From Hippasteria phrygiana (lineage: Eukaryota > Echinodermata > Asteroidea > Valvatida > Goniasteridae): a DNA stretch of 64,000 nt. The notes under the pieces are model-generated. The model was not told where the DNA came from. It saw only the letters and a list, made by a program, of their open reading frames with translations, and made no database searches. Shown here piece by piece: positions 34,171 through 44,689 of the stretch. Numbering within the stretch: the stretch's first letter is position 1; each line of letters starts with the position of its first letter. Made by a program: the position numbers and the translations under genes. The stretch spans positions 248,001 to 312,000 of the forward strand of contig JAZGUH010000755.1 in NCBI GenBank assembly GCA_037893225.1, in the 5' to 3' direction.

Positions 34171-34690
34171 GTGCCGTGCGTGCGTGCCGTGCGTGCGTGC
34201 CGTGCGTGCGTGCCGTGCGTGCGTGCCGTGCGTGCGTGCCGTGCGTGCGTGCCGTGCGTGCGTGCCGTGCGTGCGTGCCGTGCGTGCGTGCCGTGCGTGC
34301 GTGCCGTGCGTGCGTGCCGTGCGTGCGTGCCGTGCGTGCGTGCCGTGCGTGCGTGCGTGCCGTGCGTGCGTGCCGTGCGTGCGTGCCGTGCGTGCGTGCC
34401 GTGCGTGCGTGCCGTGCGTGCGTGCGTGCCGTGCGTGCGTGCCGTGCGTGCGTGCCGTGCGTGCGTGCCGTGCGTGCGTGCCGTGCGTGCCGTGCGTGCG
34501 TGCCGTGCGTGCGTGCCGTGCGTGCGTGCCGTGCGTGCGTGCCGTGCGTGCGTGCCGTGCGTGCGTGCCGTGCGTGCGTGCCGTGCGTGCGTGCCGTGCG
34601 TGCGTGCCGTGCGTGCGTGCCGTGCGTGCGTGCCGTGCGTGCGTGCCGTGCGTGCGTGCCGTGCGTGCGTGCCGTGCGTGCGTGCCGTGC
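34171..34690. repeat. 13-bp tandem array, unit GTGCCGTGCGTGC
   Basis: 520 bp, about forty units, nearly uniform, with a few units gaining or losing 4 bp. Because 13 is not a multiple of three and the unit lacks stop codons, all frames stay open over 170-270 codons with a 13-residue period. These frames are side effects of the repeat, not genes. Confidence 0.95.
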
Positions 34691-35139
34691 GCACGTGCGC
34701 ACATGACCCGGCCGGCCGGCAACAGTCGCATCGTGCATGTCGTGTCATTCGCTGTAAGTACGGAATTTGAACCGCTTCAGGCGATCTTTTGCTTGGCGCA
34801 CACAAGGTAAGGATGTAAATAAGGCTGAGTGGGATTTTGGGAGAACACTGAGCAGCGGTTTTCGTGCGCACATGTCAAACGTGAGTGCATGGGAATGAAT
34901 TTCTTATTCTTGCTGTACTAGCCTATGGAAAAAATAGGCTTCTTTCTTTGGGGTTCCTGTCGGGAACCCCATTCTAGGGGTATCCCGGACTCACGCGCCC
35001 CAGACAACGACAACGGTTGCCGGCTCGAGCAGCCAGAGCCCCGGCCGTCTCCCTGTCCACGCTCGCTTGACTCAACATGCATTGACACGCACACACACAT
35101 TGGTACACACATGTGTGTGTGTGTGTGTACGTGCACTGT

Positions 35140-35270
35140 ATATATCTCCGAGGACAAGAGAAGAAAGGAAACACAAAGAAACCTTTCAGTCCTCGAACGT
35201 AGAGTCTGTTGTTGAAATCGGTCCTCGAACGTAAGGATACGTGCTTAGTCTATGGGGGTTGGTTATATTA
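35140..35270. repeat. Dispersed repeat, inverse match to window start
   Basis: Reverse complement of bases 1-105 ('gatacgtgcttagtctatgg', 'gtcctcgaacgta'). Confidence 0.65.
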
Positions 35271-35329
35271 AAGGAACAATAGGAAACACAAAGCATTGTC
35301 CTCGGACGTATTGGGGAAGTACGACTGTA

Positions 35330-35704
35330 TGTGCAATCGTGGACCTCCCATTGTTCCTCTTTTGTTTATACTCTAATTTTTTCGGAAGGCCTCCCATTAG
35401 TTTTGTACACGATTTTCAATCGTGGACGTTAGGTCAAACGTGGACCCCTATGTCTACGCTCGAATTCTTTTGTCCTATGTCCACGATTGCCGGCATATAC
35501 AAACTCACACAGTCATGTAAACGGGTGCAATCGTGGACCTCCCATTGTTCCTCTTTTGTTTATACTCTAACTTTTTCGGAAGGCCTCCCATTAGTTTTGT
35601 ACACGATTTTCAATCGTGGACGTTAGGTCAAACGTGGACCCCTTTGTCTACGCCCGAATTCTTTTGTCCTAGGTCCACGATTGCCGGCATATACAAACTC
35701 ACAC
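35330..35704. repeat. Tandem duplication of a unit of about 195 bp
   Basis: Two direct copies (35330-35513 and 35526-35704) of a block starting 'gtgcaatcgtggacctccca' and ending 'ggcatatacaaactcacac'. The copies differ at a handful of bases. It contains inverted pairs 'aatcgtggac' / 'gtccacgatt'. Confidence 0.85.
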
Positions 35705-35954
35705 ACACACACACACACAAGCCTACAACTCCAATTCTAAATGTGTCTCACAAAGACGTCAACACTTTAAAATATGTTTACCGTAGTGTTACACCTGAAT
35801 CATGTGCAAAAAGCACAGCAAGTAATACTAGCATTAGACAAACAAATACGTACAGACTCTACGTAAAACATTGTCGTATAATACAGTGACGTCATATGTT
35901 TCTACACGTATACGTCATCACTCGCGCGATACGGCACGCAGTTGACCTCGGCCT

Positions 35955-36110
35955 TTTCTGAATCGAGTCAAAGTGGCTCAGAAGGAAAAGGCTCAAAAAA
36001 TATTTTTTCTTTAGAATCATGAAACTTGTTACGTTAGTTTTGGGGAGGCATAGGCCTAAACTATCAGATAAGTCAAAAAAGTAATTAAAAAAATGGCGTT
36101 TTAGTTGGTC
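35955..36110. repeat. Dispersed repeat also at 61045-61190
   Basis: Shared blocks 'ccttttctgaatcgagtcaa', 'gaatcatgaaacttgttac' and 'ttagttttggggaggcata' in the same order. No terminal repeats found. Confidence 0.7.
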
Positions 36111-36111
36111 T

Positions 36112-36321
36112 TTAACGTTCTGAGCAGAGTGATTCTGGACTGACTGGCAAACAGGATTGTTCCAAAATGTGATCTGGAATATCAGACGTTATCTCTGCCG
36201 ACATCAATCCCAGCTGTTCAGCACGATGTAACTGATCAACGGCCAGGGCTTTCAATGGCACGACGGCAATAACCAGCGCTTTCTCCTGTTTGCATTCGGT
36301 TACTTCGTTTCGTTCAAGCAT
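36112..36321 (-). pseudogene. RecQ-like helicase fragment
   Basis: The minus strand encodes QEKALVIAVVPLKALAVDQ followed by HRAEQLGLMSAEIT, which resembles the Ia-motif region of RecQ-type DEAD-box helicases (V.sPL.aL..DQ....lG..a). The Walker A motif and remaining helicase motifs are not found nearby, so it is a remnant. It is most likely from a transposon. Recognition rests on one short segment and could be wrong. Confidence 0.45.
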
Positions 36322-36554
36322 AGCTATGGTTCAGGAAATGGAGCAGCTTGAAAAATTACACTCTTGCGGAATCCCGTTGGTAAATTAACAAACAAATCAT
36401 GGTCACGTACAATTTGATGAATGACACTGATCTGATGACTTTTTGGATTTCCAAAGCCCAGTTGTTTGCTGTAAAATCCATCGGTTTGTCCCCACGATCA
36501 GACATTTTTTCCCCCAACAAACTGCGAATGGCTTGGTACTGCGCTGCACCAGGA

Positions 36555-37490
36555 AGGAATAGTGATGGGGTTAACAGAACTGTCAATAAGTCCAATTATA
36601 CATCGTGAGCTACAACATATTTAAATTTTAAAAATTTCCACAATGTCCTTTTTGAGTAGTGGTCCTGTCAACTCTATAACCAGATTCAATTCTTGTTGTT
36701 TTCCCTTACTAATTCAATCCTTAGTGATGGGGTTAACGGAACTGTCAATAAGTCCTGTTATACATCGTAAGCCACCCTATATTTTCTTATATATAAAGGC
36801 AAGATACATGGCTACAACATATTTAAATTTTAAAAATTTCCTCTATGTCGTTTTTGAGTAATATTTCCATCCACTCCAGCACCAGATTAAATTTTTGCTG
36901 TTTTCTCGTACTGTGCATGCCTGTGAATACAATCCTTAGTGATGGTGTTAACGGAACTGTTAATAAGTCCAGGTATACATCGCAAGCCACCCTATATTTT
37001 CTGATGTATAAAGGCAAGATATATGTCTAAAACATATGTAAATTTACAAAGATTCCTCAATGTCGTTTTTGAGTAGTGGTCCTATCAACTTCAGCACCGG
37101 ATTTTTTGTTTTCCCGTATACTAATAAAATCCTTAGTGATGGGGTTAACGGAACTGTCAATAAGTCCAGTTATACCTCGTGAGTCACCCTAGATTTTCTT
37201 ATGTATAAAGGCAAGATAAATAGCTACAACATATTAAAATCTTTTAAATTTCCTCATTGTCGTTTTTGAGTAGTGGTCCCATCCACTCCAGCACCGGATT
37301 CAATTCTTGTTGTTTTTACCGTCCTGTGCGTGTGATTAAAATCCTTAGTGATGGGGTTAACGGAACTGTCAATATGTCCAGTTATACATCGTGAGCCACC
37401 CTATATTTTCTTATGTATAAAGGCAAGAAACATGGCTACAACATATGTAAATTTTAAAAATGTCCTCCATGTTGTTTTTGAGTAGTGGTC
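36555..37490. repeat. Tandem array of about 200-bp units (five copies)
   Basis: The landmark 'ccttagtgatggggttaac' recurs near 36561, 36723, 36938, 37135 and 37347, i.e. at intervals of 162, 215, 197 and 212 bp. Each unit also has 'gtatacatcg..agccacccta', 'gtataaaggcaaga' and 'gtcgtttttgagtagtggtc'. Confidence 0.85.
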
Positions 37491-37496
37491 CCGTCC

Positions 37497-38440
37497 CTTG
37501 TAAACCTATCAGATGATCGCCAGGTACCATTCTCTGCCTCGCGACACATCGCCAGTGCTGCGCGCCGTGCCACAGTACATAAAATTAGATAAACAGAACG
37601 TGCTTCAACCAGCTGCGACTTGAAATACAACTGGTAAACACGGTCCGCCATTTTGTGGAGTCAAAAATTTGGTTCTACAAAATGGCGGACCGTTATTTGA
37701 CACAAAATTAAACAAAAACCACGCAATTTGAAGGGATAGTTATATGAATCTTTATATTCTACTTTTAAAAAAGCTTCCCAACCATATCCATTTCAGTTTT
37801 ATAGCCCAAATCGCAAAATCCAAAGCAATGTGTCCCTTTAAAGGGACACATTGCCTTCAAATGTCATGAAATTTTGCTATTTAGAAATGTTCCTTATCTT
37901 TGATAAGAGTTGTTCATGCAAAAAAACACGTATAATGTGTTGTAATTAGTGAGTAGTGATTACAAAACAAAAAATTGGCCGCTTACCCCTGACATCTGAC
38001 CCGCAAAAGATAGACTTATTTCCAGTACTAAATGCCACCGTCTAAATAATGCGCAAAATACGCTGTAAGATCTTTAGGCTGGCACCGCAGCCAGTGGCCT
38101 TGTGAACCTATCAGATGATCGCCAGGTACAATTCTCTACCTCGCGACACATATCGCCAGTGCTGCGCGCCGTGCCACAGTACATCAAAATGGATCAACAG
38201 AACGTACTTCAACCAGATGCGACTGGAAATACGACTGGTGAACATGGTCCGCCATTTTGTGGAGTCAAAAATTTGGTTCTACAAAATGGCGGACTGTTAT
38301 TTGTCACGAAATTAAACAAAAACCACGCAATTTGAAGGGAGGCCTATGTGAATCTTTATATTCTACTTTAAAAAAGCTTCCCAACCATTTCCATTTCAGT
38401 TTTATAGCCCAAATCGCAACATCCAAAGCAATGTGTCCCT
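37497..38440. mobile_element. Two abutting TTAA-type MITEs, TTAAAGGGACACATTG family
   Basis: A truncated copy (37497-37837) and a complete 599-bp copy (37842-38440) share one TTAA at 37838-37841; the complete copy also has TTAA at 38441-38444. Ends are 'agggacacattgcc' inverted. Each contains an inner hairpin 'ggtccgccatttt...aaaatggcggacc'. Other copies are at 40362-41139 and 52660-52792. Confidence 0.85.
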
Positions 38441-38504
38441 TTAAGGCTGCACGTACACACGTACGGCGGATACCCCAAGAACTTAACTATGAGGCTCCTA
38501 CCAC

Positions 38505-38765
38505 CAGAGCCCCATAGAAAGAAGCCCAATTTTCACATAGGCTACTACAGCAAGAATATTTTCATGCACTGTGTTTACTGTGCACACAAAAACTGCTGCA
38601 AAGTTTACACGGTGCATGAAAACTTTTCAAAGGTTTTTGTGTGCACAGTGTAAACACGGTGCATGAAAATTGTGTTCTTAATTCTTGCTGCAGTAGCCTA
38701 TGGGGAAATTGGGCTTTTTCCTATGGGGCTCTGGTACTGGTAGGAGCCCCATTCTAGGGGTAACG
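38505..38765. mobile_element. Small foldback element of the 'CCTAGAATGGGG' family
   Basis: 'gccccatagaaagaagccca', 'ataggctac' and 'gtgcatgaaaa' on the left recur inverted on the right, ending 'gagccccattctaggggta'. A shorter relative of the element at 33664-34980. Confidence 0.75.
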
Positions 38766-38967
38766 TACGGACACGTACACCCGACGCGAGTACAAAAAAC
38801 TAGACTAGTGAGTGTTTGCGATTTACATGCAATAATGCAGCTAAATAACCAAGAAGGTCTTTGCAATTTGGCCGTGGCGTGTATGTGTGTGTAGCGAGAG
38901 GGCGCTGTCGGCCGGCCGTGCGCGCTATACGTCGCACCGCGCTAAGAACGTCTTGGAACCAAGACTA

Positions 38968-39984
38968 AGTAATTTCCGGAAAGGAAGAAGTACCAAAGAT
39001 CACATCGTCAATTTGGAATCATCTATCAATAAAGCTCGGAGTAATAAAGAAAGCTTTCCATTTTCCTTGATATTGAATTCCTTAATAAAGCTTATGATAT
39101 GCTTCGGCGCAAAGGTATTGTTATCAAATTACAATCCATGGCTATCTATGGCCGAATAATAAAATGGATTGACAATTTCCTTGCTGATAGAAAAAGTAAA
39201 AGTCAATAACTTCCTTTCTAAAGAAAGAACTTTGGAAAATGGTGTCCCGCAGGGCAGTGTCATCAGTCCTCTCCTTTTTAATGTTGCTGTCAATGATCTC
39301 TCACACCATGTGGTTGATGTCAATGTCTCGCAATATGCAGATGACATCGCCATCTGGAAATCATACAGGAACACATCTTACCTAGAAAAGAAAATTCAAC
39401 AAAACCTAAATAATGTCAAATTATGGTGTGACAAATGGGGTTTCGAGTTGTCCATCCCCAAGACAATTGTTGTCTTGTTCACCAACAAAAAACTTCTCAA
39501 TATCTCCCTGCACATCCAAAACCTTAGATTGCTGACTTTGTCCTCGGTCAAATTCCTGGGAGTGATTTTTGACAGCAAGTTAACATGGAAACACATCGAC
39601 AGTATAATTACTAAATGTCAAGAGACTTAACATCCTCAGATGCATTAGTGGTATTTCCTGGGGGCCGATTGTAAAACACTTTATCAGCTGTACAGTGCCC
39701 TAATAAAACCCATCTTGGAATGCGGGTTTAAAGCTTTCGACTCTGCATCCCTGACTGCCAAGCAAAAACTTTTTAGGCTACAGAACGAATGTGGAGACCC
39801 ACCTCTGGCTCTACGTAGACAGTTTTTATGTAATCTATACGGAATCAAAGTAACTACTCACAAAACACATCATAATGATTACATCCATTCTGATAACTGG
39901 CAAAAGCATTATTTTGCTGACAAATGGATGTATACAACCCAAAACACCCCATTTGAAGCTAGGATCTCCCAAGCCAGTTTTTAA
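38968..39984 (+). mobile_element. RNase H-type LINE, piece 2 (reverse transcriptase)
   Basis: Continues piece 1 after the 9-bp duplication: FRKGRSTKDHIVNLESSI, then GVPQGSVISPLLFNVAVNDL and the catalytic QYADDIAIW (YADD intact at about 39333-39344), then LGVIFDSKLTWKHID. The main open stretch is 39169-39630. Frameshifts near 39060-39170 and 39630 break the protein. The sequence is lost at 39984 and resumes near 42945. Confidence 0.85.
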
Positions 39985-40361
39985 CTACACAATCGCCATT
40001 GAGGTCAGCCATTTTTAATTCCCGTCCTCCAGAATCTGTGGGTAATCAGACTTAACTACGCATGCGTGTGACGTTTCCACGGCAGTGACTCTGCTCTGCG
40101 AGCAGGGTGTGGTGGCTGACCCGAGTGAGCCCCAGGTATGACGTCAGACCTAATCGAACGGCACGGGGCTAACCCGAGTCGACCCGGGTGAGCTACTCGA
40201 ACGCACCCACTGTATTAGACTGGTTCCCGGTCCGCGTATGTGTATATACTTTTAAAATTCGAAGGACAATGGAGGGACCGGGAACCCGTCTACCACTGTA
40301 TGCTATTGAAGCTATCAATAGAGGGCGATAGATAGTGACGTCATTCAGACAACTACCTTAA

Positions 40362-41139
40362 AGGGACACATTGCTTTGGATTTGGCGATTTGGGCTATGA
40401 AAATGAAATGGATATGGTTGGGAAGCTTTTTTTAAAGTAGAATATAAAGATTCACATAACTATCCCTTTAAATTGTGTGGTTTTTGTTTAATTTCGTGAC
40501 AAATAACGGTCCGCCATTTTGTAGAACCAAATTTTTGACTCCACTAAATGGCGGACCGTGTTCGCCAGTCGTATTTCCAGTCGGGCAATGATTATTACAA
40601 TAACCGTCTGTTTGTGATATTCAATTTTGTACCCTTCTCCACCATTGGGGTTGTCATCGACAACACGGAACTCTTATTTGTTAGTCCATCTATGGTTACT
40701 CCCAAGACACTTTTCTTACCCAGATTGACGAGGTTTCTTCTTCTTTTTTGATGTATCTCGATCTTGTTTCTGTTGATCCATTTTTATGTACATGTACTGT
40801 GGCACGCGCGGCGCGCAGCATTGGCGATATGTGTCGCGAGGTAGAGAATGGTACCTGGTGATCATCTGATAGGTTTACAAAGCCACTGGCTGCGGCGCCA
40901 GCCTAAAGACTCTTACAGCGTATTTTGCGCATTATTTAGACGGTGGAATTTACTACTGGAAATAAGTCTATGTTTCGCGGGTCAGATGTCAGGGGTCAGA
41001 GGCCAATTTTATGTTTTGTAATCACTACTCACTAATTACAACACATTATACGTGTTTTTTTGCATGAACAACTCTTATAAAAGATAAGGAACATTTCCAA
41101 ACAGCAAAATTTCATGACATTTGAAGGCAATGTGTCCCT
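40362..41139. mobile_element. Complete 778-bp TTAA MITE, TTAAAGGGACACATTG family
   Basis: TTAA at 40358-40361 and 41140-41143; ends 'agggacacattgc' and 'gcaatgtgtccct'. An inner hairpin lies at 40508-40561 ('acggtccgccatttt' / 'aaatggcggaccgt'). Opposite orientation to the copies at 37497-38440. Confidence 0.85.
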
Positions 41140-41173
41140 TTAATGTTGCAGTAAACCGGCTCTTTCGAGTTGC

Positions 41174-41245
41174 TGTTGTGGCTATATTGGTATAGCTTAA
41201 GACTTTGGATCACGAGGCTTGGGTTCGAATCCTTTACTGTGTTTG
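41174..41245 (+). repeat. tRNA-like segment, probably SINE head
   Basis: Contains 'ttggtatagcttaag' (A-box-like) and 'gggttcgaatcc' (B-box) about 40 bp apart. The acceptor stem does not pair, so a functional tRNA is unlikely. Confidence 0.45.
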
Positions 41246-42669
41246 TTTTTCCTTTTCTAATTGGTGGCATGGAGGATTTTATTTCAAGGGAAAACAAATC
41301 TGAGAACCTATCTTGCAGCTCACATAGCCAAGTACAAAAAAATACCGGTACTCATGCGAATAATTATGTGGTACGAAAAAAAATAGCGCGAGCTGGTCTC
41401 TGATGGCTGCCCAGGTGTAATGACGTCACCGACTAGCTGAAAACGTAAACATGGCGGCAAAGTCGAATTTGACGTAAATAAATGTACAAATTGTGACATG
41501 AATTGGAAAGCAAAGAGTGCATTTTCCTGACATTAACAACAGTTGGGGACTAGGCTGTGTGTAAATTGTGAATTATATAATTATCATACCGTCATGGCCA
41601 AGATTTTGCCGGTAGAGCAGACGACACCGAGCCTGTGTTAACATTTTACACCTTTTAAAGTTCCCGCCCACAAAAGACTTTTGACCCTAAATTTCCCAGC
41701 ATGCCTAGGCAAATACACCGCAGCGTTCGATTTGCCTCATTTCGTGGCTTCCCCACGGTGTAACCCCGTGTTTACAGTGTAAGCTAATCAAACGCACCCA
41801 TAGCCGGCGGATCGGAGGTGCCCGGAAAATCAATCGTGACCTTTATGCGCGAGACTTACACGGTCTGTACCAGTGAGTGAACTTGAAGAACGCCAGTGGC
41901 GGTGTCATATGAATATCCGACTCCTTTTCCCTATTGTTGGTTAAACCCTCTCACATGATCGACCGTCCATGCACTCTCCCAATTATCGATATCATCGATC
42001 ACTTAGGCATGTGCAATACTACCATAATAGTGACTAAAAAGTTTCACGCTACAGCGGGATCCCATAGATTTCTAAAAGTACACTGGTCACGAACCCGGAA
42101 ATACTGTGTAGTGTTGATAACGTTAATTTTGCCTGGTAAAGACTGCGACTGCAAGTGCGGCATGTATACCCAAGAACGTTTTCTAGTTTTGCTCGAGAAA
42201 GAATCAGCCACTTGAATTTGCAGCGGTGGAAAAACAAACCGGACAAAGCACGAATTCCAGCTCTTTGCACAATAACATAATAAGTCTGCAAGTCACACGA
42301 ACGGAATTAAACTAAGGGCATACATGTGCACGCCTATAACTGCAAATTGCACACCTCTCAAGTAAAACGGTAAGGGTACTTTTAATTTATTTTCATTACA
42401 CTGCAAACATTGTTAGATTGTAAAAAATTATTTCAGTCTATTATATTCTAATGGTGTCAAAATAACACCAGCAAGTTCCGTAAAATAACGGGTTCCCCCC
42501 CCCCAAAAAAATCAATCAATCACTGTATTTTAGTTTTAACGGATTATGAATGTAAAATCACGTTTTCGTGCTTTAATGTTAATTTATACAAAGAAGATGT
42601 ACATTTACAAGACCACTTTGTCAAAATATAACATTTGCTGTAAATATACAGCAACCAATGAACTGTTGT

Positions 42670-42860
42670 TTATTTACAGAGAATCTGCTGCCTCCTACAC
42701 AATCTATTACGCAGCAACTGACCAATCAGAACCGAGGAAACTTTTGTTCGCAAAAGTCAGTGTTAAATTTAGTGTTTGGTCCAAAAAAGACACTTTCATG
42801 ACCAATTATTCAAACAATTTCAAAATAGAATTTAGATTTTTTTGCAAACATAGGTGAGGA
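42670..42860. repeat. Repeat shared with 61785-61940 (inverse)
   Basis: 'ctgaccaatcagaac', 'ttagtgtttggtccaaaaa', 'caattattcaaacaattt' and 'tttttttgcaaacataggt' occur in reverse order at 61785-61940 inside the AACGTT element. It may be part of the same DNA element family. Confidence 0.65.
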
Positions 42861-44216
42861 ATCTTATTACATCTCCTTTTTTTTTTACATATAGAAATTG
42901 TTCGTGGGAAACCATGACTTTATTAATGGCGGGATAAACTTAATATATTGCGGGTGTATCAGTTTAGTTTATATGACAAGAGAAATCTTAGTTTAGAAAC
43001 CATTAATACAACCTGGATTAATTCACTACATATATACACGGATGGTTCCTACAATCCCACCCATGACACTGTCGGATGTGGTATATACATCCCCCAACTT
43101 AAATACAGTAAAGCCTCCCGCCTTAATAATGGCATCTCTATTTTTACGGCAGAACTTTTTGCTATTCTCCTTGCTCTAGAATGGGTTGAAGATGTTAAAC
43201 CTTTACACACCTTAGTGCCATCCAGTCTATCTCCAAAACCTTCCCCCAACATAAAATCGTTTGTGATATTCGCCACACCTTAAATAACATCCATTACCAA
43301 GGCAATATAGTTAACTTTGAATGGATCCCTGGACACTGTGGGATCAATGGAAATGAAAGAGCAGATGAAATTGCTAAATCAGCCACATATAAAACCAGCA
43401 TCGATCACCACATACCCCTTTTAGATAATGAAATTTAACATATTCTCAAAGAAGAACTTAAAGAAAAATGGAACCAAACCCTTCCCAGCACTAATCTAAA
43501 TACCATGAAATATAAGGCCTCCTATATTTTCTCTAGTTGGGGAATGACACGTACCCAAGAAGTTACCATGCATAGACTTCGACTTGGCACATGTAAAGGT
43601 CTAAATAATTTCCTATATAAAATCGGCAAACATCCAAATGGATTATGTGAAGTATGCTCATGTACAAAGGATGTTGTCACCCAAAGACAAATACTCATAA
43701 AATCACTTAGTCTCCCCAATACCCAAATAGCACTCCAACAACTCCTTGAACCCAAACAAAACAGCCACCATATCATCAAGTATGTACACACATGTAATGT
43801 CAATAAATATAATTCCCCGATACACATCGCCGATACTCTTGATATTACACCAGCTTCTGGGATAGGGGAGCGTGAATGGTTGGCTGGACATAGTGTCACT
43901 CATCATCACCTGAATGTGTTGCGGACCTGTTAATCACCCGAGCGGGGCCCGGGCCCTTAAACTGCATGGTACACGGTCCGGCTTTGCAGGACACTTATGA
44001 CACTTTGTGTCTTGCGGATCATGAACGCTTTCCTTTTTCCCTACCCTTACCTGCCCTTCCTACACAAATTTACCCTGGTTTTGTTTTTAGTATCGATTCT
44101 ATAATCTCCGATTAGCTCAGAGTCGAAAATACCGCATAATGACCGTCACGCATGCGTACCGCTCACTCCTTCCTCCATGTTGATACTTACTGTACCAGTA
44201 ATTGTACAACTACGAT

Positions 44217-44367
44217 ACCCTGCACGATGGGGGGAAGGGTACCCCCCCCCCCCCCCCCTTTATCCCTCTTCCCTAATCACACTCTAGATTATTGTTATCT
44301 AACACATCCCCCTAGATTTCTGAATATAATTCCTGAGTCTCTTTCCCCCCATATCGTGCTTCACATG
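44217..44367. mobile_element. 150-bp MITE with GCACGATRTGGGGG ends, copy 1
   Basis: Starts 'ccctgcacgatggggggaag' and ends 'ccccccatatcgtgcttca'; the interior has 'agattattgttatctaacac'. It sits in the LINE 3' tail. A second copy is at 54341-54488. Confidence 0.75.
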
Positions 44368-44442
44368 ACAACTACTGTTGAGACTGTCTGTCGCTAATTG
44401 CGCAAAGGGCATAATATAATGCCGTACGCGCCAACCCCCTCT

Positions 44443-44446
<4 letters not shown>

Positions 44447-44485
<39 letters not shown>
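44447..44485. repeat. (ACA)n tail of the LINE
   Basis: About thirteen perfect ACA units directly at the 3' end of the LINE; this probably is the element's own tail rather than a random microsatellite. Confidence 0.8.
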
Positions 44486-44689
44486 CTAGAGGCAAGTGTT
44501 TGTGGACAAACACAGGGCTGTTTCGATTTTTTTTATTGTTAGTTTGGATGTCAAATGTGTATGCAATATTTAAAGTTGTTTGTTAGTTAGCAATGACGGA
44601 GGGATGAAGATGTTGTTATTGGATGTGTGAAGGATTGGTTTAAAAAAAGGAATCGTGTACAAATGCTATGGGAAATAGCCTAGCGAATG

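Larger units (their letters stand above)
33664..34980. mobile_element. Foldback element with about 300-bp arms around a 13-bp array
   Basis: Left arm about 33664-33985, right arm about 34695-34980, inverted: 'gggttcccgacagg', 'atcgcctgaagcggttc', 'gaatgacacgacatgcacga' and 'gttgccggccggc' recur in the reverse order. Outer ends are 'cctagaa..attgggttcc'-like. Related single ends are at 23100-23215 and 38505-38765. Confidence 0.8.
32589..38967. mobile_element. 6,379-bp THAP-carrying DNA transposon with 9-bp target duplication
   Basis: Ends are perfect inverted copies of 'tagtcttggttccaagacg'. The flanks 'agtaatttc' (32580-32588 and 38968-38976) are a perfect 9-bp duplication; deleting the element and one copy restores the LINE frame (HQSNFRKG). 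Each end is itself a foldback: 'gtcttggttccaagac' is a palindrome and the motif recurs inverted about 110 bp inward. Inside are a frameshifted THAP domain (33355-33669), a RecQ-like helicase fragment (36112-36321, minus) and several nested elements. THAP domains occur in P-element and Kolobok transposases; 9-bp duplications are more usual for Mutator-like elements, so the superfamily is open. A MITE of this family is at 22226-22737. Confidence 0.85.
39985..42940. other. Insert of about 2.95 kb splitting the LINE a second time
   Basis: LINE protein homology stops at 39984 and resumes near 42945. The insert contains a TTAA MITE (40362-41139), a tRNA-like segment (41174-41245) and a block shared with 61785-61940. 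I could not find convincing terminal repeats or a target duplication, so its nature is open. Stretches 41250-42660 hold nothing else I recognise. Confidence 0.55.
42945..44486 (+). mobile_element. RNase H-type LINE, piece 3 (RNase H and 3' end)
   Basis: 42990-43430 encodes an RNase H domain: HIYTDGSYN, GCGIYIP, IFTAELFAILLALEW and WIPGHCGINGNERADEIAKSA, carrying the D-E-D-D type residues. 43505-43933 continues with the C-terminal region (LRLGTCKGLN, CEVCSC). Several stops break it. The 3' tail ends in an (ACA)n run at 44447-44485. RNase H places it in the I/Nimb-like group of LINEs. Confidence 0.85.

Noticed and set aside
34007..34871. Long open frames of 176-273 codons on both strands with periodic Arg/Ala/Cys/Val or Arg/Thr/His/Gly
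   Set aside because: They are the six readings of the 13-bp array; the 13-residue period is exactly what such a repeat must give. No splice signals or domains.
41174..41245. A tRNA gene
   Set aside because: A- and B-box-like words are present but the acceptor stem and a proper anticodon arm are not; treated as a SINE head.
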